Below are positions 9,064-17,747 of a DNA stretch of 64,000 nucleotides, in pieces. The notes under the pieces are model-generated. The model did no database searches and was not told the origin of the DNA. It saw only the letters and a program-made list of their open reading frames with translations. Within the stretch, counting starts at the first letter, position 1; every line of letters begins with the position of its first letter. Origin of the DNA: Acidobacteriota bacterium (lineage in GTDB: Bacteria; Acidobacteriota; Polarisedimenticolia; J045); assembly GCA_030949985.1 (NCBI GenBank), contig JAUZRX010000049.1, forward strand, positions 33,501 through 97,500, in the 5' to 3' direction. A program made the position numbers and the translations under genes.

Positions 9064-9506
9064 GAGGGTCCCTCGAGCAGGAAGGTCACCGGCCCGTCGT
9101 TGACCAGCTCGACCTCCATCCTCGCGCCGAAGACGCCCGTCTCGACCGGCAACCCCTCGGCCGTCAAAGCCGCCGCGAAACACTCGTACAGCCGACGGCC
9201 TTCCTCCGGCGGCGCGGCCGGATCGAAGGAGGGGCGCCTTCCCTTGCGGGTGCGGGCCGGGAGGGTGAACTGGGAGACCAGCAGCACGGCCCCGCTCACC
9301 TCCCCCAGACTACACCGCCAGAGTTCACCTTCCGGAGAAGGGAAGAACTTCAGCGCCGCGACCCGCCGCGCATACCAGCGGGCATGCTCCTCGGTATCCG
9401 CGCGCTCGACGCCCAGCAGGACCAGCACGCCCCGCCCGATGCGGGCTTGCGTCTCTCCATCGACCCGGACCTCGGCCCGGGCGACCCGCTGCACGAGCAC
9501 CTTCAT
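9060..9506 (-). CDS. dtd: D-aminoacyl-tRNA deacylase
   Basis: Removes D-amino acids (and glycine mischarged on tRNA-Ala) from tRNAs, so it proofreads protein synthesis. The 148 residues equal the bacterial family length. Both active-site signatures are present: SQFTL at 78-82 and NDGPVT at 136-141, where the usual form is N-x-GPVT. The ATG at 9506 follows a GGGAG site. Longer readings upstream would run into the ssb gene on the other strand and are not credible. The stop overlaps the start of the downstream recombinase gene, so the two are translationally coupled. Confidence 0.96.
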   Translation of the reverse strand: MKVLVQRVARAEVRVDGETQARIGRGVLVLLGVERADTEEHARWYARRVAALKFFPSPEGELWRCSLGEVSGAVLLVSQFTLPARTRKGRRPSFDPAAPPEEGRRLYECFAAALTAEGLPVETGVFGARMEVELVNDGPVTFLLEGPS

Positions 9507-9701
9507 CACGACTCCCGGCCGGAGGGTGCGCCCGGCGGCATCATCCGGCGTGAACATGGTAGCGCGTCCCGTGCGGCGGGGACCGGGTTGCGTGACCGGG
9601 AGCCCGGAAGCCCGCGGCGGCTTGACCGCCGGAGACGGCTGTGCGAGCCTGCCCGGAGCAACAACGGACGAAGTTCTGGACAGTCGAAAAGGAGCGTCGA
9701 C

Positions 9702-10112
9702 ATGGCATCGATGGCAAAGATCACCATCATCGGCAACCTCGGTCGGGACGCCGAGTTGAAGTACCTGGGCAGCGGAACTCCCGTGGCCGAGTTCTCCGTG
9801 GCGACCAACGAGCAGTGGAAGGATCGCAACGGCAACCCCCAGGAGCACACCCAGTGGTTCCGCATCAGCTTGTGGGGCAAACAGGCCGAAACCCTCAAGC
9901 CGTACCTGCTCAAGGGCAAGCAGATCTACGTCGATGGCCGTCTGCGGGTGCGGGAGTACAACGACCGGGACGGCAACAAGCGCTTCAGCTGTGACGTGCG
10001 GGCGGACACGATCCAGCTGCTCGGCGGCCGCGGCCAGGAGTCCGGAGGCGGACACTCCGGAGAACTCCAGAGCGACGACAGCAGCTACAGCGACGAAGAG
10101 ATCCCGTTCTGA
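9702..10112 (+). CDS. ssb: Single-stranded DNA-binding protein
   Basis: Coats single-stranded DNA in replication, recombination and repair. The 136 residues contain the OB fold (about 1-105: MAKITIIGNLGRDAELKYLG, EFSVATNEQW, WFRISLWGKQAETLKPYL, KGKQIYVDGRL). A short glycine/serine linker leads to the acidic tip DEEIPF, which recruits partner proteins. The start was chosen at 9702 because AAGGAG lies 8 bases before it. The open frame continues far upstream but runs opposite dtd. A single gene between minus-strand neighbours. Confidence 0.96.
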   Translation: MASMAKITIIGNLGRDAELKYLGSGTPVAEFSVATNEQWKDRNGNPQEHTQWFRISLWGKQAETLKPYLLKGKQIYVDGRLRVREYNDRDGNKRFSCDVRADTIQLLGGRGQESGGGHSGELQSDDSSYSDEEIPF

Positions 10113-10124
10113 TCGGCACGCGGG

Positions 10125-10967
10125 CTAACGGCCCATCTCTTCCTGGTAGAGCCGCCGGAGGTAGGTCGGATCCGCCAACTGGTCCAGATTGGGAGGATTG
10201 AGCTGGGCGTCGAGCGAACCGATCACCGCCGGCCGCCGTCGCCCCTCTTCGTTGCCCACTCTGTCCACGGCCCGGACCCGGTAGAAGACGATGCGTCGAG
10301 TGTCTTCCCGGATGTCGGGAACCGTCAGCTCCGTGTACTCCGTCTCCCCGATCAGGTAGCGGGTCATCACCGGGTAGCGCTTGAGCTTGCGCGTGTACTG
10401 GTAGACACGGTAGCCGGCGACGTCGTCGTACCTCTCCTCCACGTCCAGGTCCACCGCATCCCATCTTAGCTCCAGCTCTCCCCTCTCGTTGATGGCGAGC
10501 ACCAGCGTATCCACCGGGGCTGGAGGCAGGGTATCGACGATGAAGTAACCGGAGCCATCGAGCGGCTCCCACGGACCCCCTCCGACAGCCTTGCTCGCCC
10601 GCCAGTAGTACTCCCCGTCGCGCAACCTCCCGCGCGAACGAAAGTGGATGCCTTCGTAATTCACGGGGGTGTATTTCTCCGGTACGTCCTCGACGCCCAT
10701 CAGATCGCCGAAGATCCAGCCGGCTTTCGACTTTCGCGAGTCGAAACTGGCGACGATCTCCTCGAAGTCGCTGTCCACCGCCACCTCGATCCGGTAGTAC
10801 TCCTCTTTCTCGGGCCCACCGTCGGCAGCGATATAGAACTCGATTTTCTGGGAGACCCGGTCGCCATCCACGGGGGAACCCACGGATTCATCGCTGTAGG
10901 CCTTCGCCGAGGCGATGGTCAGGCTCGCGGCGACGAGCACAGGCAGAATCCGCAGGATTCGAGGCAT
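10125..10967 (-). CDS. Exported fibronectin type III-like protein
   Basis: A secreted or periplasmic protein of 280 residues with no assigned function. A signal peptide occupies about residues 1-25 (MPRILRILPVLVAASLTIAS, then a likely AKA cleavage site). The mature part is all-beta. The central segment (YYWRASKAVGGGPWEPLDG, then LPPAPVDTL) and the following domain (GELELRWDAVD, VAGYRVYQYT, FYRVRAVDRVGNEEG) have the alternating pattern of two fibronectin type III folds. The ATG is preceded by GGAAGG at 7 bases. It faces ssb tail to tail with a 12-base gap and probably takes part in protein-protein contacts outside the cytoplasm. Confidence 0.7.
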   Translation of the reverse strand: MPRILRILPVLVAASLTIASAKAYSDESVGSPVDGDRVSQKIEFYIAADGGPEKEEYYRIEVAVDSDFEEIVASFDSRKSKAGWIFGDLMGVEDVPEKYTPVNYEGIHFRSRGRLRDGEYYWRASKAVGGGPWEPLDGSGYFIVDTLPPAPVDTLVLAINERGELELRWDAVDLDVEERYDDVAGYRVYQYTRKLKRYPVMTRYLIGETEYTELTVPDIREDTRRIVFYRVRAVDRVGNEEGRRRPAVIGSLDAQLNPPNLDQLADPTYLRRLYQEEMGR

Positions 10968-11079
10968 GGGCGACCTTCCCAAGGGGGGTTCGATGCCTCG
11001 ACTTATACTGTCCTGCCGGGCGAACGGCAAATCAGCAGGCGACTAGACGCTTGCTCCGAAGTTTGCGTAGCGCGGTCGT

Positions 11080-11796
11080 TCAGAGCGTCGCGAGCCACTG
11101 CCGGGCCCGCTCGAGAACGGGTGATTCCGGATAGAGTTCACCGACCTCTTCGAGGGTCTCGCGCGCCTCGTCCGACTGCCCGGCCTTGCTCTGGCAGCGG
11201 CCAAGCGCGAAAAGAGCCAGGTCGCGGGGGTAGCCCGAGCCCTCGTCCGCCAGTTCGGCCCACGACTCGATGGCCTTTTCGTACTGTCCGGCCCGCTCGA
11301 GCGCGGCGGCCAGCAGGGCCCGAGACGCGGGGCCCAAGGTAGGGTCACCGCTGAGGGCCGAGACGGCCGCTTCGAGCTTGGCGATCGCCTCGTCGGTCCG
11401 ACCGGCCTCGAGCAGGGCCTTGCCCTGGAGGTAGAGCGCCACATGGGACCCGGCGCCCATTCCCGAGGCGGCTTCCCCGAGACGTTCGACGGCCGCCTGC
11501 AGACGCGCCTCGTCGGACTCGAAGGAAGGCTGGTAGGGATCGCCGGGACGAGCCTCACCCTCATCGGCCACGGTGGCGAAAAGGGCCGCCTCACCCCGGG
11601 ACAACCGGTCGGCCACCTTGTCCGCCTGGACCCGGCTGAAGGTCCAGAAGCCCGAGACCACGACCACCAGGCCCAGAATGGCGGCAGCGCCGTAGAGGAA
11701 GGGCCTGGGATTCTCTTCGAGCACCCGCAGGGCACGCACCGTGCCGTCGACGAATTCGTCGTGCTTGATCTCTTTTCTCGTCAGCCGATCCACCAT
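11080..11796 (-). CDS. Membrane-anchored TPR protein (YfgM-like)
   Basis: A 238-residue protein with a cytoplasmic N-terminus (MVDRLTRKEIKHDEFVDG), one membrane helix at about 33-55 (YGAAAILGLVVVVSGFW) and a periplasmic tail of TPR-type helix pairs with the ALF.LG..Q...G repeat logic (YLQGKALLEAGRTDEAIAKL, FALGRCQSKAGQSDEARETL). This layout resembles YfgM, which associates with the Sec translocon and periplasmic chaperones. A YfgM-like role is a family-level inference. It is a single gene upstream of the FN3 gene on the same strand. Confidence 0.72.
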   Translation of the reverse strand: MVDRLTRKEIKHDEFVDGTVRALRVLEENPRPFLYGAAAILGLVVVVSGFWTFSRVQADKVADRLSRGEAALFATVADEGEARPGDPYQPSFESDEARLQAAVERLGEAASGMGAGSHVALYLQGKALLEAGRTDEAIAKLEAAVSALSGDPTLGPASRALLAAALERAGQYEKAIESWAELADEGSGYPRDLALFALGRCQSKAGQSDEARETLEEVGELYPESPVLERARQWLATL

Positions 11797-11828
11797 CTGC
11801 CACCTCCGCAGGGCCCTGCCGAAACATA

Positions 11829-11904
11829 TGGTAGGCCCGGCAGGACTTGAACCTGCGACCCTCGGATTAGGAATCCGATGCTCTATCCACTGAGCTACGA
11901 GCCC
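11829..11904 (-). tRNA. tRNA-Arg (anticodon CCU)
   Basis: A complete 76-base cloverleaf on the minus strand, 5' end at 11904, with the 3' CCA encoded at 11829-11831. The D arm (GCTCAGTGGATAGAGC), the anticodon arm TCGGA-TTCCTAA-TCCGA and the T arm GCAGG-TTCAAGT-CCTGC all pair. The acceptor stem has two G-U pairs. The anticodon, loop positions 34-36, is CCT and reads the AGG codon. Confidence 0.97.
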
Positions 11905-11948
11905 ACCTCAGCAGCGGCTGATACTACGGTGAGGCGTTGGACGGCACA

Positions 11949-11982
11949 AGCCGGAGCCCCGCCGGCGGGCGGGCCTCCGGCT
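11949..11982 (-). terminator. Strong hairpin just after apt
   Basis: AGCCGGAG (11949-11956) pairs exactly with CTCCGGCT (11975-11982), and the G/C-rich interior can pair further. It begins at the last base of the apt stop codon. No T-run follows on the minus strand, so it may be a weak terminator or a 3'-end stabiliser rather than a classical intrinsic terminator. Confidence 0.45.
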
Positions 11983-12497
11983 CAGTCGTAGCGCAACAGG
12001 GCATGCACCGCCTCGCCCTCCAGGCGACGGCGCCCCTTGAGGGCCGCCAGTTCGATCACGAAGAGCAGCCCCTGGACCTGCCCCCCCACCCGGCGCACCA
12101 GCCGTGCGGTGGCCGCGGCCGTGCCTCCGGTGGCCAGCAGGTCGTCGACGATCAGCACCCGCCGGCCGGGAGCCAGGGCGTCGGCGTGGATCTCCAGGCT
12201 GTCGGTGCCGTACTCGAGCTGATAGGTTTCGCGCACCGTCTCGGCGGGCAACTTGCCGGGCTTGCGAACCGGTACGAACCCCACGCCCAGGCGCAACGCC
12301 AGGGGCACGCCGAAGATGAAACCCCGAGACTCGATGCCCACGATCACATCCGGGGCCCGGCTCCGGGCCCACTGCTCGAGCTGGTCGACAACGGCCGCCA
12401 GACCCTCGGCATCGGCGAGCAGGGGCGTAATATCACGGAAGAGAATGCCCGGCTTCGGGAAATCGGGAATATCCCGAATCAGCGCACCGATCTCCAT
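11982..12497 (-). CDS. apt: Adenine phosphoribosyltransferase
   Basis: Purine salvage enzyme that makes AMP and pyrophosphate from adenine and PRPP in the cytoplasm. The 171 residues fit the family. [16 protein letters not shown] opens the protein as in other Apt proteins, [10 protein letters not shown] follows, and the PRPP-binding loop [13 protein letters not shown] lies at 116-128. Acylphosphatase is encoded 12 bases upstream on the same strand and may be co-transcribed. The function is secure. Confidence 0.97.
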   Translation of the reverse strand: MEIGALIRDIPDFPKPGILFRDITPLLADAEGLAAVVDQLEQWARSRAPDVIVGIESRGFIFGVPLALRLGVGFVPVRKPGKLPAETVRETYQLEYGTDSLEIHADALAPGRRVLIVDDLLATGGTAAATARLVRRVGGQVQGLLFVIELAALKGRRRLEGEAVHALLRYD

Positions 12498-12509
12498 ACC
12501 CGATCTCCC

Positions 12510-12782
12510 TCAGCGCCGAATCTTGAAGTCCGGGTGATCTCCGAACTCGGCCTCTTCGCTCTCGACCCGGCTGACGCGGGCGTATCGCGCTCCCCGAGAG
12601 AGGTCGAACTCGAATTCCTTGAGCTGTTCCTCGTCGCCCTCGGCATGGACCGCCACCGTCCCGTCGGGAAGATTCTTCACCCAACCGCACACCCCCAGGG
12701 CATCCGCGCAGGTGCAAGTGAAAAAACGGTAGCCCACGCCCTGGACCGTACCGTGAACGACGTACCGGCGAGCGAGCTTCAT
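12510..12782 (-). CDS. acyP: Acylphosphatase
   Basis: Hydrolyses carboxyl-phosphate bonds in small acyl phosphates. The 90 residues match the family. The phosphate-binding cradle is VHGTVQGVGYRFF with the catalytic arginine at R19. The catalytic asparagine is N37 in GWVKNLPDGTV. Three cysteines (C23, C25, C32) sit near the active site, which is more than usual but not family-breaking. It lies 12 bases upstream of apt. Confidence 0.95.
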   Translation of the reverse strand: MKLARRYVVHGTVQGVGYRFFTCTCADALGVCGWVKNLPDGTVAVHAEGDEEQLKEFEFDLSRGARYARVSRVESEEAEFGDHPDFKIRR

Positions 12783-13415
12783 GGCCAGAACTCCCCTCGG
12801 GCGGCTGGTGACGCCCCCCGGAAGGCGAGAGTATACCGAAGCCCGGTCCCGCGGGGGGAGGCCGCGGCATCTTCACCGCACGAAGCGCCGCCCGGACCTA
12901 CACCGGGGGCTCCAAACGGCCCACACTCTCGTCACAAGGTTCGGATGCCACGAAACACGACCTGACGGTCACCCCGGGGAGGGCGGCCTCAAGGAGCAAC
13001 CAAGACCCCGAGGCCTTACTGCCAGCACCCGAGTCCGAACACTCCTCCCAGACGCTTCGGCTCCTGTTTCCGTCGCCCTCCCCCCCCTCCTCCCGGGGGG
13101 GCTGCTCTTTCTTTCGTTCCCCCGGTCCGGCAGGCAGGTCTGATGAAAGATCCAGTCGAAGCTCTCCTCCGCCAGCACCATGATTCGGATCCTTCACGCC
13201 GCCTCCCGACCTGGGAGCCGGAGCCGGCGGCCATGGCAAACGCGCTGGGCCCGCGCGGGAGCCGACCCTGCAGGTTTCTCGACGAACAGAGCCGGAAGAG
13301 GACGCTCCTCCTCGTCCACGTCGTCCGCGGGGATCCGCCCGATCGCAGCCTGCGCTCCGCCCTCCCGGCCCCCATCCGGCGCGGCACTCTGACGGTCGGC
13401 GCGACTGGAGATCTC
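12783..13415. other. 633-base stretch with no confident gene
   Basis: No recognisable protein or RNA gene was found between acyP and the next minus-strand gene. Short open frames exist on both strands. One plus-strand frame at 13143 starts MKDPVEALLRQHHDSDPSRR but has only a weak ribosome site and runs opposite the neighbouring gene. A C-rich then G-rich block near 13076-13101 could fold into a hairpin. The region may hold decayed coding sequence and promoters. Confidence 0.4.
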
Positions 13416-14153
13416 CTACTCCTCCGAGCGAGGCGGCCCGGTGACGCAGAAGTGAAAGGGCGCCAGAAAGGCCTCCACCGCCGCCACATCCGCGGACGTG
13501 CCGAGCACGTTCAACGATTCCAGCGGTGCATCGGGATCGGGGTCCCTGTTCAGCCATACCGCGAAGCGCACCCGCTCATCGGCCGAACACTCGATCATCT
13601 CCAGCCCCAGCAGCCCATCGATGCTTTCGGCGCCAAAGCGGATCTTGCCCCTCTGACCGGCGTGGAAGATCTCCCCGCCCGGAATCCGGAAGTGACCGTG
13701 GCCGATCGTCTCCCTGACGCGGACCTTTATGCCGGCCTGGCGCAGCGCCCGGGGATCGTCGCTGCGCCCCTCGAAAAAATCCCTCAGTTGCCGGAGGTCT
13801 TCGTTGTCGCGCCCGGCCCGAACGAACTCGATGTAGACCAGCCCCTGGTGGTCGAATCCCTCGCACTGCCCGTCGGGCCCCGGGGCCTGGTCGCTGAGCA
13901 CGACGACTTCGAACAAGCCCAGCGGGGCGGAGAAAGCCGCCGCCGGGTTCAACCCCTCCGGCAGCGCTTCGGCACCGAGGATCTCGAGGGCCTTGGCCGC
14001 ACGCACATCGGGGTCGTTCATCTCCCGGGACATCCGGCGCACGCCGCGGTAGACCCAGACCCCTCCCGCCACCGCAACCACCACCGCGAGGACAACCAGC
14101 GCCAGGCAGCCCCCACCCAGCCACTTCCAGGCACGATTCTTCGACCGGTTCAC
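13416..14153 (-). CDS. Single-pass membrane protein of unknown function
   Basis: A 245-residue protein not recognised by family. A short basic N-terminus is followed by one membrane helix (about 10-32, WLGGGCLALVVLAVVVAVAG). The extracytoplasmic domain is mixed alpha/beta with features such as FDHQGLVYIEFVRAG, GIKVRVRETIGHGHFRIPGG and VWLNRDPDPDAPLESLN. I chose the GTG at 14153 because AAGGAG lies 7 bases before it. The open frame upstream of that point runs opposite the rpmB leader and looks non-coding. No operon partner. Confidence 0.6.
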   Translation of the reverse strand: MNRSKNRAWKWLGGGCLALVVLAVVVAVAGGVWVYRGVRRMSREMNDPDVRAAKALEILGAEALPEGLNPAAAFSAPLGLFEVVVLSDQAPGPDGQCEGFDHQGLVYIEFVRAGRDNEDLRQLRDFFEGRSDDPRALRQAGIKVRVRETIGHGHFRIPGGEIFHAGQRGKIRFGAESIDGLLGLEMIECSADERVRFAVWLNRDPDPDAPLESLNVLGTSADVAAVEAFLAPFHFCVTGPPRSEE

Positions 14154-14397
14154 GGCGACTCCTTCCTCGGAACGCCAGTCTACGAGACAACGGGCGACCG
14201 CTTGCAGGGCCGGAGACGACCGTCCGGGCTGAAACCGGTGTCTGCCCCCCTCCCGACGAAACCGGGAAAAAGTCATGACGTCCCCGGAAAAAAGCTGTAT
14301 CATCAGCGGCTGCCAAGGACTTAACAAGAAAGTAAACGCCGATAGGCGCCACCGCGACGCGCCCGCGATCGGCTCCAGCAACTCCCCCGGAGGCACC

Positions 14398-14640
14398 ATG
14401 TCCAGACGTTGCCGCCTGACCGGCAAGGCTCCGCTGACAGGAAACAACGTTTCCCACGCTCACAACAAGACCCGTCGGCGCCAGCTCCCCAACCTGCAGA
14501 CCAAGCGGATCTACGTCCCCGAACTCGGTCGCTGGGTCAAGGTCAAGCTCTCCGCCCGCGCCCTGCGTACGGTGACCCGCAAGGGGCTGATGTCCTTTCT
14601 CGCCGACCAGGGCCTGAAACTCAAGGACGTGACCTGCTGA
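14398..14640 (+). CDS. rpmB: 50S ribosomal protein L28
   Basis: Large-subunit ribosomal protein of 80 residues. The sequence is typical of L28: MSRRCRLTGKAPLTGNNVSH at the N-terminus, then AHNKTRRRQLPNLQTKRIY and the basic KVKLSARALRTVTRKGL tail. The ATG is preceded by GGAGG at a good distance. It lacks the zinc-binding cysteine pairs of the C+ form, with only two scattered cysteines. It stands alone and faces selD tail to tail with a 13-base gap. Confidence 0.97.
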   Translation: MSRRCRLTGKAPLTGNNVSHAHNKTRRRQLPNLQTKRIYVPELGRWVKVKLSARALRTVTRKGLMSFLADQGLKLKDVTC

Positions 14641-14653
14641 CAGGCCTGCCGGA

Positions 14654-15940
14654 TCACAGCAGCCTGACCTCCCCCGCCTCCCCGGCGACGCAGCGGCCGA
14701 CCACCCGGGCGGGCGTCAGGGCGCTGCAAAGTCGTCGTGCCCGGTCTTCGCTGCAGGCGACCAGGAGCCCGCCGGAGGTCTGGGGATCGAGGGCCAGATC
14801 CACCCGCAGGGGGTCGGCCCCCTCGGCGATCACCAGGCTTTCGCCCAGGCTCTTCCGGTTTTTGCCGGCCCCTGCGGGCACGAAGCCCTGGGCGGCGGCT
14901 TCGAGAGCTCCATCGAGCAGGGGCAGATCCTTGAGATGCACTTCGATGGCCAGCGACGAGGCCAGGGCCAATTCGGCCCCATGGCCGGCCAGGCCGAATC
15001 CGGTGACATCGGTGACGGCAGTGGGCTCGGCCTGCCGGGCGGCCTCGGCGGCCCGCCGGTTGAGCGTGGCCATCGAGCGCACGGCCCGGGAGAGGTGACC
15101 CGGTTCCACCACCCCGCCCTTGGCGGCGGTGGTGATCACTCCCGTTCCCAAAGCCTTGGTCAGCACCAGCCAGTCGCCGGGCCGGGCCCCGCCATTGCGC
15201 CAGATCCGCCGTGGATCCACCTTGCCGGTCACCGCCAGGCCATAGAGCAGCTCGGCCCCCTCGACCGTATGGCCGCCGGCGAGCACCGCCCCCGCCTCGG
15301 CGAGAGCGTCGAGTCCTCCCCGGAGGATCTCCTTGAGCACCTGTCGCCCGGTGGTGGCCAGGGGAAAGGAAACCAGGTTCATCCCCGCCAGGGGTGTGCC
15401 CCCCATGGCGTAGACGTCCGACAGGGCATTGGCCGCGGCGATACGTCCGAAGGTGAAGGGGTCGTCCACCATCGGCGGAAAGAAATCCACCGTGTGGATC
15501 AGACCGAGATCGTCATCGATCCGTACCACTCCCGCATCGTCGGCGGTTTCGATGCCCACCAGCAGGTCTTCCGACTGCACCCTCGGCAGTCCGCAGAGAA
15601 TGGTGTCGAGCACTCCCTTGGCCAGTTTCGCGCCACAGCCCCCGTAGGCGCTGGCCCGGGTCAGACCGGCCTCGACCGGCGGCTCCGCGGCGGCGAGGCG
15701 GGTCGGCAGCCAGGCGCCGGCGGCGGCCCTGAACACCGCCTCGGGAGCCAGCCCCTCCTCGGCGAGCAGGGATTCGAGACGCAGAGCGTCACGGCGACCG
15801 ATCTCCAGCACCACGCCGCACTCGGAGCTGACGGCCCGGGGTGCGGGCAGCACATCCACGTCGAGCCCGGCCTGCCGGGCCAGGCGCTCGGCCTGCAGAA
15901 CCTTCTGAACCGTGCCGAAGACCACCAGGAGTTCCCTCAT
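14654..15940 (-). CDS. selD: Selenophosphate synthetase with N-terminal DUF3343 domain
   Basis: Makes selenophosphate from selenide and ATP, the selenium donor for selenocysteine. It has 428 residues, about 80 more than usual. Residues 1-75 form a DUF3343 domain, the proposed Se/S carrier fold, with LLVVFGTVQKVLQAERLAR and the conserved cysteine C41 in SSECGVVLE. The SelD part starts near residue 95. Its catalytic pair is C102 and K105 (YGGCGAKLAKG), with cysteine, not selenocysteine, at the active site. DVYAMGG, GHTVEG and GFGLAGHG are present, and the C-terminus has DPQTSGGLLVA. It overlaps the upstream desulfurase gene by 4 bases. It is the last gene of the selenium operon and supplies the donor for the selenoprotein encoded first. 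Confidence 0.95.
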   Translation of the reverse strand: MRELLVVFGTVQKVLQAERLARQAGLDVDVLPAPRAVSSECGVVLEIGRRDALRLESLLAEEGLAPEAVFRAAAGAWLPTRLAAAEPPVEAGLTRASAYGGCGAKLAKGVLDTILCGLPRVQSEDLLVGIETADDAGVVRIDDDLGLIHTVDFFPPMVDDPFTFGRIAAANALSDVYAMGGTPLAGMNLVSFPLATTGRQVLKEILRGGLDALAEAGAVLAGGHTVEGAELLYGLAVTGKVDPRRIWRNGGARPGDWLVLTKALGTGVITTAAKGGVVEPGHLSRAVRSMATLNRRAAEAARQAEPTAVTDVTGFGLAGHGAELALASSLAIEVHLKDLPLLDGALEAAAQGFVPAGAGKNRKSLGESLVIAEGADPLRVDLALDPQTSGGLLVACSEDRARRLCSALTPARVVGRCVAGEAGEVRLL

Positions 15941-17091
15941 CGACCCTTCTCCCGCGTCCGGATCTCGAGAGCCTCGACCAGGCGCTCACAGTCGGCGGAG
16001 GTCGCCAGCGGACCCGGGGAGGCCCGCAGGGTGCCGGCCGGGAAGGTGCCCAGGCACCGATGAGCGGCCGGAGCGCAATGCAATCCCGCCCGCAACGCCA
16101 GCCCCTGTTCCCGATCGAGCCAGGCCGCCAACTCGCCGTTGTCCTCGCCATCGACGGTGAACGAGACGATTGCCACCGCGTCGTCTCCGGGCCGAAGACC
16201 GTGGAGCCGCACACCTGGAATCCGGGCCAGCCGGGTTCGCATGTCAGCGGCCAACTCGCGGGTGCGCCGACCGGGCTCGTCGCCCCCCTGCTCTTCGAAC
16301 CAGTCCAGGGCGGCCCCCAGCCCCGCAATGCCTGCCGTGTTGGGAGTTCCCGGCTCGAGGGCGTCGGGCCACAGATCAGGCATGTCTTCACTCTCCGAAC
16401 GGGAACCCGTCCCGCCACGCAGGAAGGGGCCGAGGGCGCGATCTTCGCCGAGCAGAAGCAGCCCCAGCCCCGGGGGACCGAGCAGCCCCTTGTGGGCCGA
16501 GGCCACGAACGCCGCGACCCCCGAGTCATCGAAGGTGAAAGGTCGGCTGCCGGCGGTCTGGGCCCCGTCCACCACCAGTGGCACGGGGGCGATGCGTCGC
16601 GCGATCTCCTCGACCGGCTGCACCAGGCCCGAAACGTTGGAGGCGTGGGCGATGACCACCAGGTCGGTGGGTCGGGCCCGGCAACCCTGCTGCACCGTCT
16701 CCGGGTCCAGGGCGCCGCCCTCTCCACCGGCCAGAACCTCGACATCGAGCGCCCGCCGACGTTCCAGGTGGCGCAGAGGACGCATGACCGCGTTGTGTTC
16801 CAGGGCGGAGACCAGCACGCGGCCGCCCCGGGGAAGCCAGGCGGTCAGCAACGCGTTGAGCCAGTAGGTCGCGCCCGGACCGAAGAAGAGTCGTTCGGTG
16901 GCGCAGCCGAAGAATCGGGCAGCGGCCGCGCGCACGGATTCGATCCGGCGCGCCGCGGCCAGGCTCAACCGGTGACCACCCCGCCCAGGGTTTCCCGCTT
17001 CCTGCTCGAGGAAACGGGCCATGGCCGCAGCGACCCCCGGGGCCTTGGGGAAAGCCGTGGCGGCGTGATCGAGGTAGGTCGGCCCGCTCAT
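15937..17091 (-). CDS. Class V aminotransferase, cysteine desulfurase/selenocysteine lyase-like
   Basis: PLP enzyme expected to remove S or Se from (seleno)cysteine and pass it on as a persulfide or selenide. The 384 residues start YLDHAATAFPKAPGV, typical of the class V subfamily found near selD in many bacteria. PLP contacts are visible in VVDGAQTAG (D175, Q178) and the Schiff-base lysine K201 in SAHKGLLGPPGLG. The catalytic cysteine lies in the C-terminal RAGLHCAPAAH. It overlaps yedF upstream and selD downstream by 4 bases each. Local context suggests it feeds selenium to SelD, directly or through the YedF or DUF3343 carriers. Action on selenocysteine rather than cysteine is an inference. 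Confidence 0.85.
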   Translation of the reverse strand: MSGPTYLDHAATAFPKAPGVAAAMARFLEQEAGNPGRGGHRLSLAAARRIESVRAAAARFFGCATERLFFGPGATYWLNALLTAWLPRGGRVLVSALEHNAVMRPLRHLERRRALDVEVLAGGEGGALDPETVQQGCRARPTDLVVIAHASNVSGLVQPVEEIARRIAPVPLVVDGAQTAGSRPFTFDDSGVAAFVASAHKGLLGPPGLGLLLLGEDRALGPFLRGGTGSRSESEDMPDLWPDALEPGTPNTAGIAGLGAALDWFEEQGGDEPGRRTRELAADMRTRLARIPGVRLHGLRPGDDAVAIVSFTVDGEDNGELAAWLDREQGLALRAGLHCAPAAHRCLGTFPAGTLRASPGPLATSADCERLVEALEIRTREKGR

Positions 17092-17687
17092 GGGCGCACC
17101 GTGGCTCCTGCTCCGGCCAGCACGGTGGCGATTTCCAGCATGTCGGTGACACGTCCCACCCGCAGTTTCTCGGCCAGGGAGTAAAAGTTGAGGCAGGTGC
17201 CGCAGGCGATCACCTCGGTTCCCGCGCGCTCGAGAGCGAGGATGTCCTCGAGCAGGGGTGAGCCCTCGCAGCAGAGCTTGACCCCCGCGTTGTAGAAGAG
17301 CGCGGTTTCGGGAGGCCGTTCGAGCTGAAGCTGGGTCTTGATCAACGACCGCAAGAGCAACGCCCCCAGCTCGGGATCGCCCTGACCCATGCGATCGGAA
17401 CCCACCTGCAGCACCAGGGGGCCGCCGGGGACGCAGGAAATCTCGGCCTCGGGCTCCGGTTCGGGCCGGGCGTCGTCGGCGACGCGGATCTCGAGCAGGA
17501 AGCCCCCTTCTTCCAGCGGCCGTTCCTCCACCTCGGCACCCCGGGAGGCGGCAAAGCGGGTGATGTTGGAGCGGGCCAGCTCGTCGGCGACTTTCAGCCG
17601 CAGCCGGCGCTCACCTTCATCGAGCCAGCGCCGGAGTTCCAACACGGGCCCCGGGCAGGCCAGTCCCCTCAGGTCCAGGTCCTTCAT
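17088..17687 (-). CDS. yedF: Selenium metabolism protein YedF (TusA domain plus DsrE-like domain)
   Basis: Putative sulfur/selenium carrier of 199 residues. The N-terminal TusA domain reads LDLRGLACPGPVLELRRWL, with the CPGP cysteine at C11 that carries persulfide or perselenide in this family. The C-terminal half is a DsrE-like domain (VGSDRMGQGDPELGALLL, FYNAGVKLCCEG, VIACGTCLNFYSL). This two-domain layout defines YedF, which co-occurs with selD. I chose the ATG at 17687 because TGGAG lies 6 bases upstream. A GTG four codons earlier is less likely. It lies 60 bases after the selenoprotein gene and overlaps the desulfurase gene by 4. Confidence 0.92.
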   Translation of the reverse strand: MKDLDLRGLACPGPVLELRRWLDEGERRLRLKVADELARSNITRFAASRGAEVEERPLEEGGFLLEIRVADDARPEPEPEAEISCVPGGPLVLQVGSDRMGQGDPELGALLLRSLIKTQLQLERPPETALFYNAGVKLCCEGSPLLEDILALERAGTEVIACGTCLNFYSLAEKLRVGRVTDMLEIATVLAGAGATVRP

Positions 17688-17747
17688 GATTGGCTCCACT
17701 TCGTGGAAAGAGGCACACCGGGCGGTGCCGCTGGAGCGCGCCGGGGC

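Noticed and set aside
12898..14324. Several overlapping open frames on both strands between acyP and rpmB
   Set aside because: None shows domains or a good ribosome site except the membrane protein at 13416-14153. A plus frame at 13143 begins plausibly but runs on opposite that gene.
14654..15940. SelD as a selenoprotein itself
   Set aside because: The active-site position is a plain cysteine codon (C102), and no in-frame UGA occurs in the gene.
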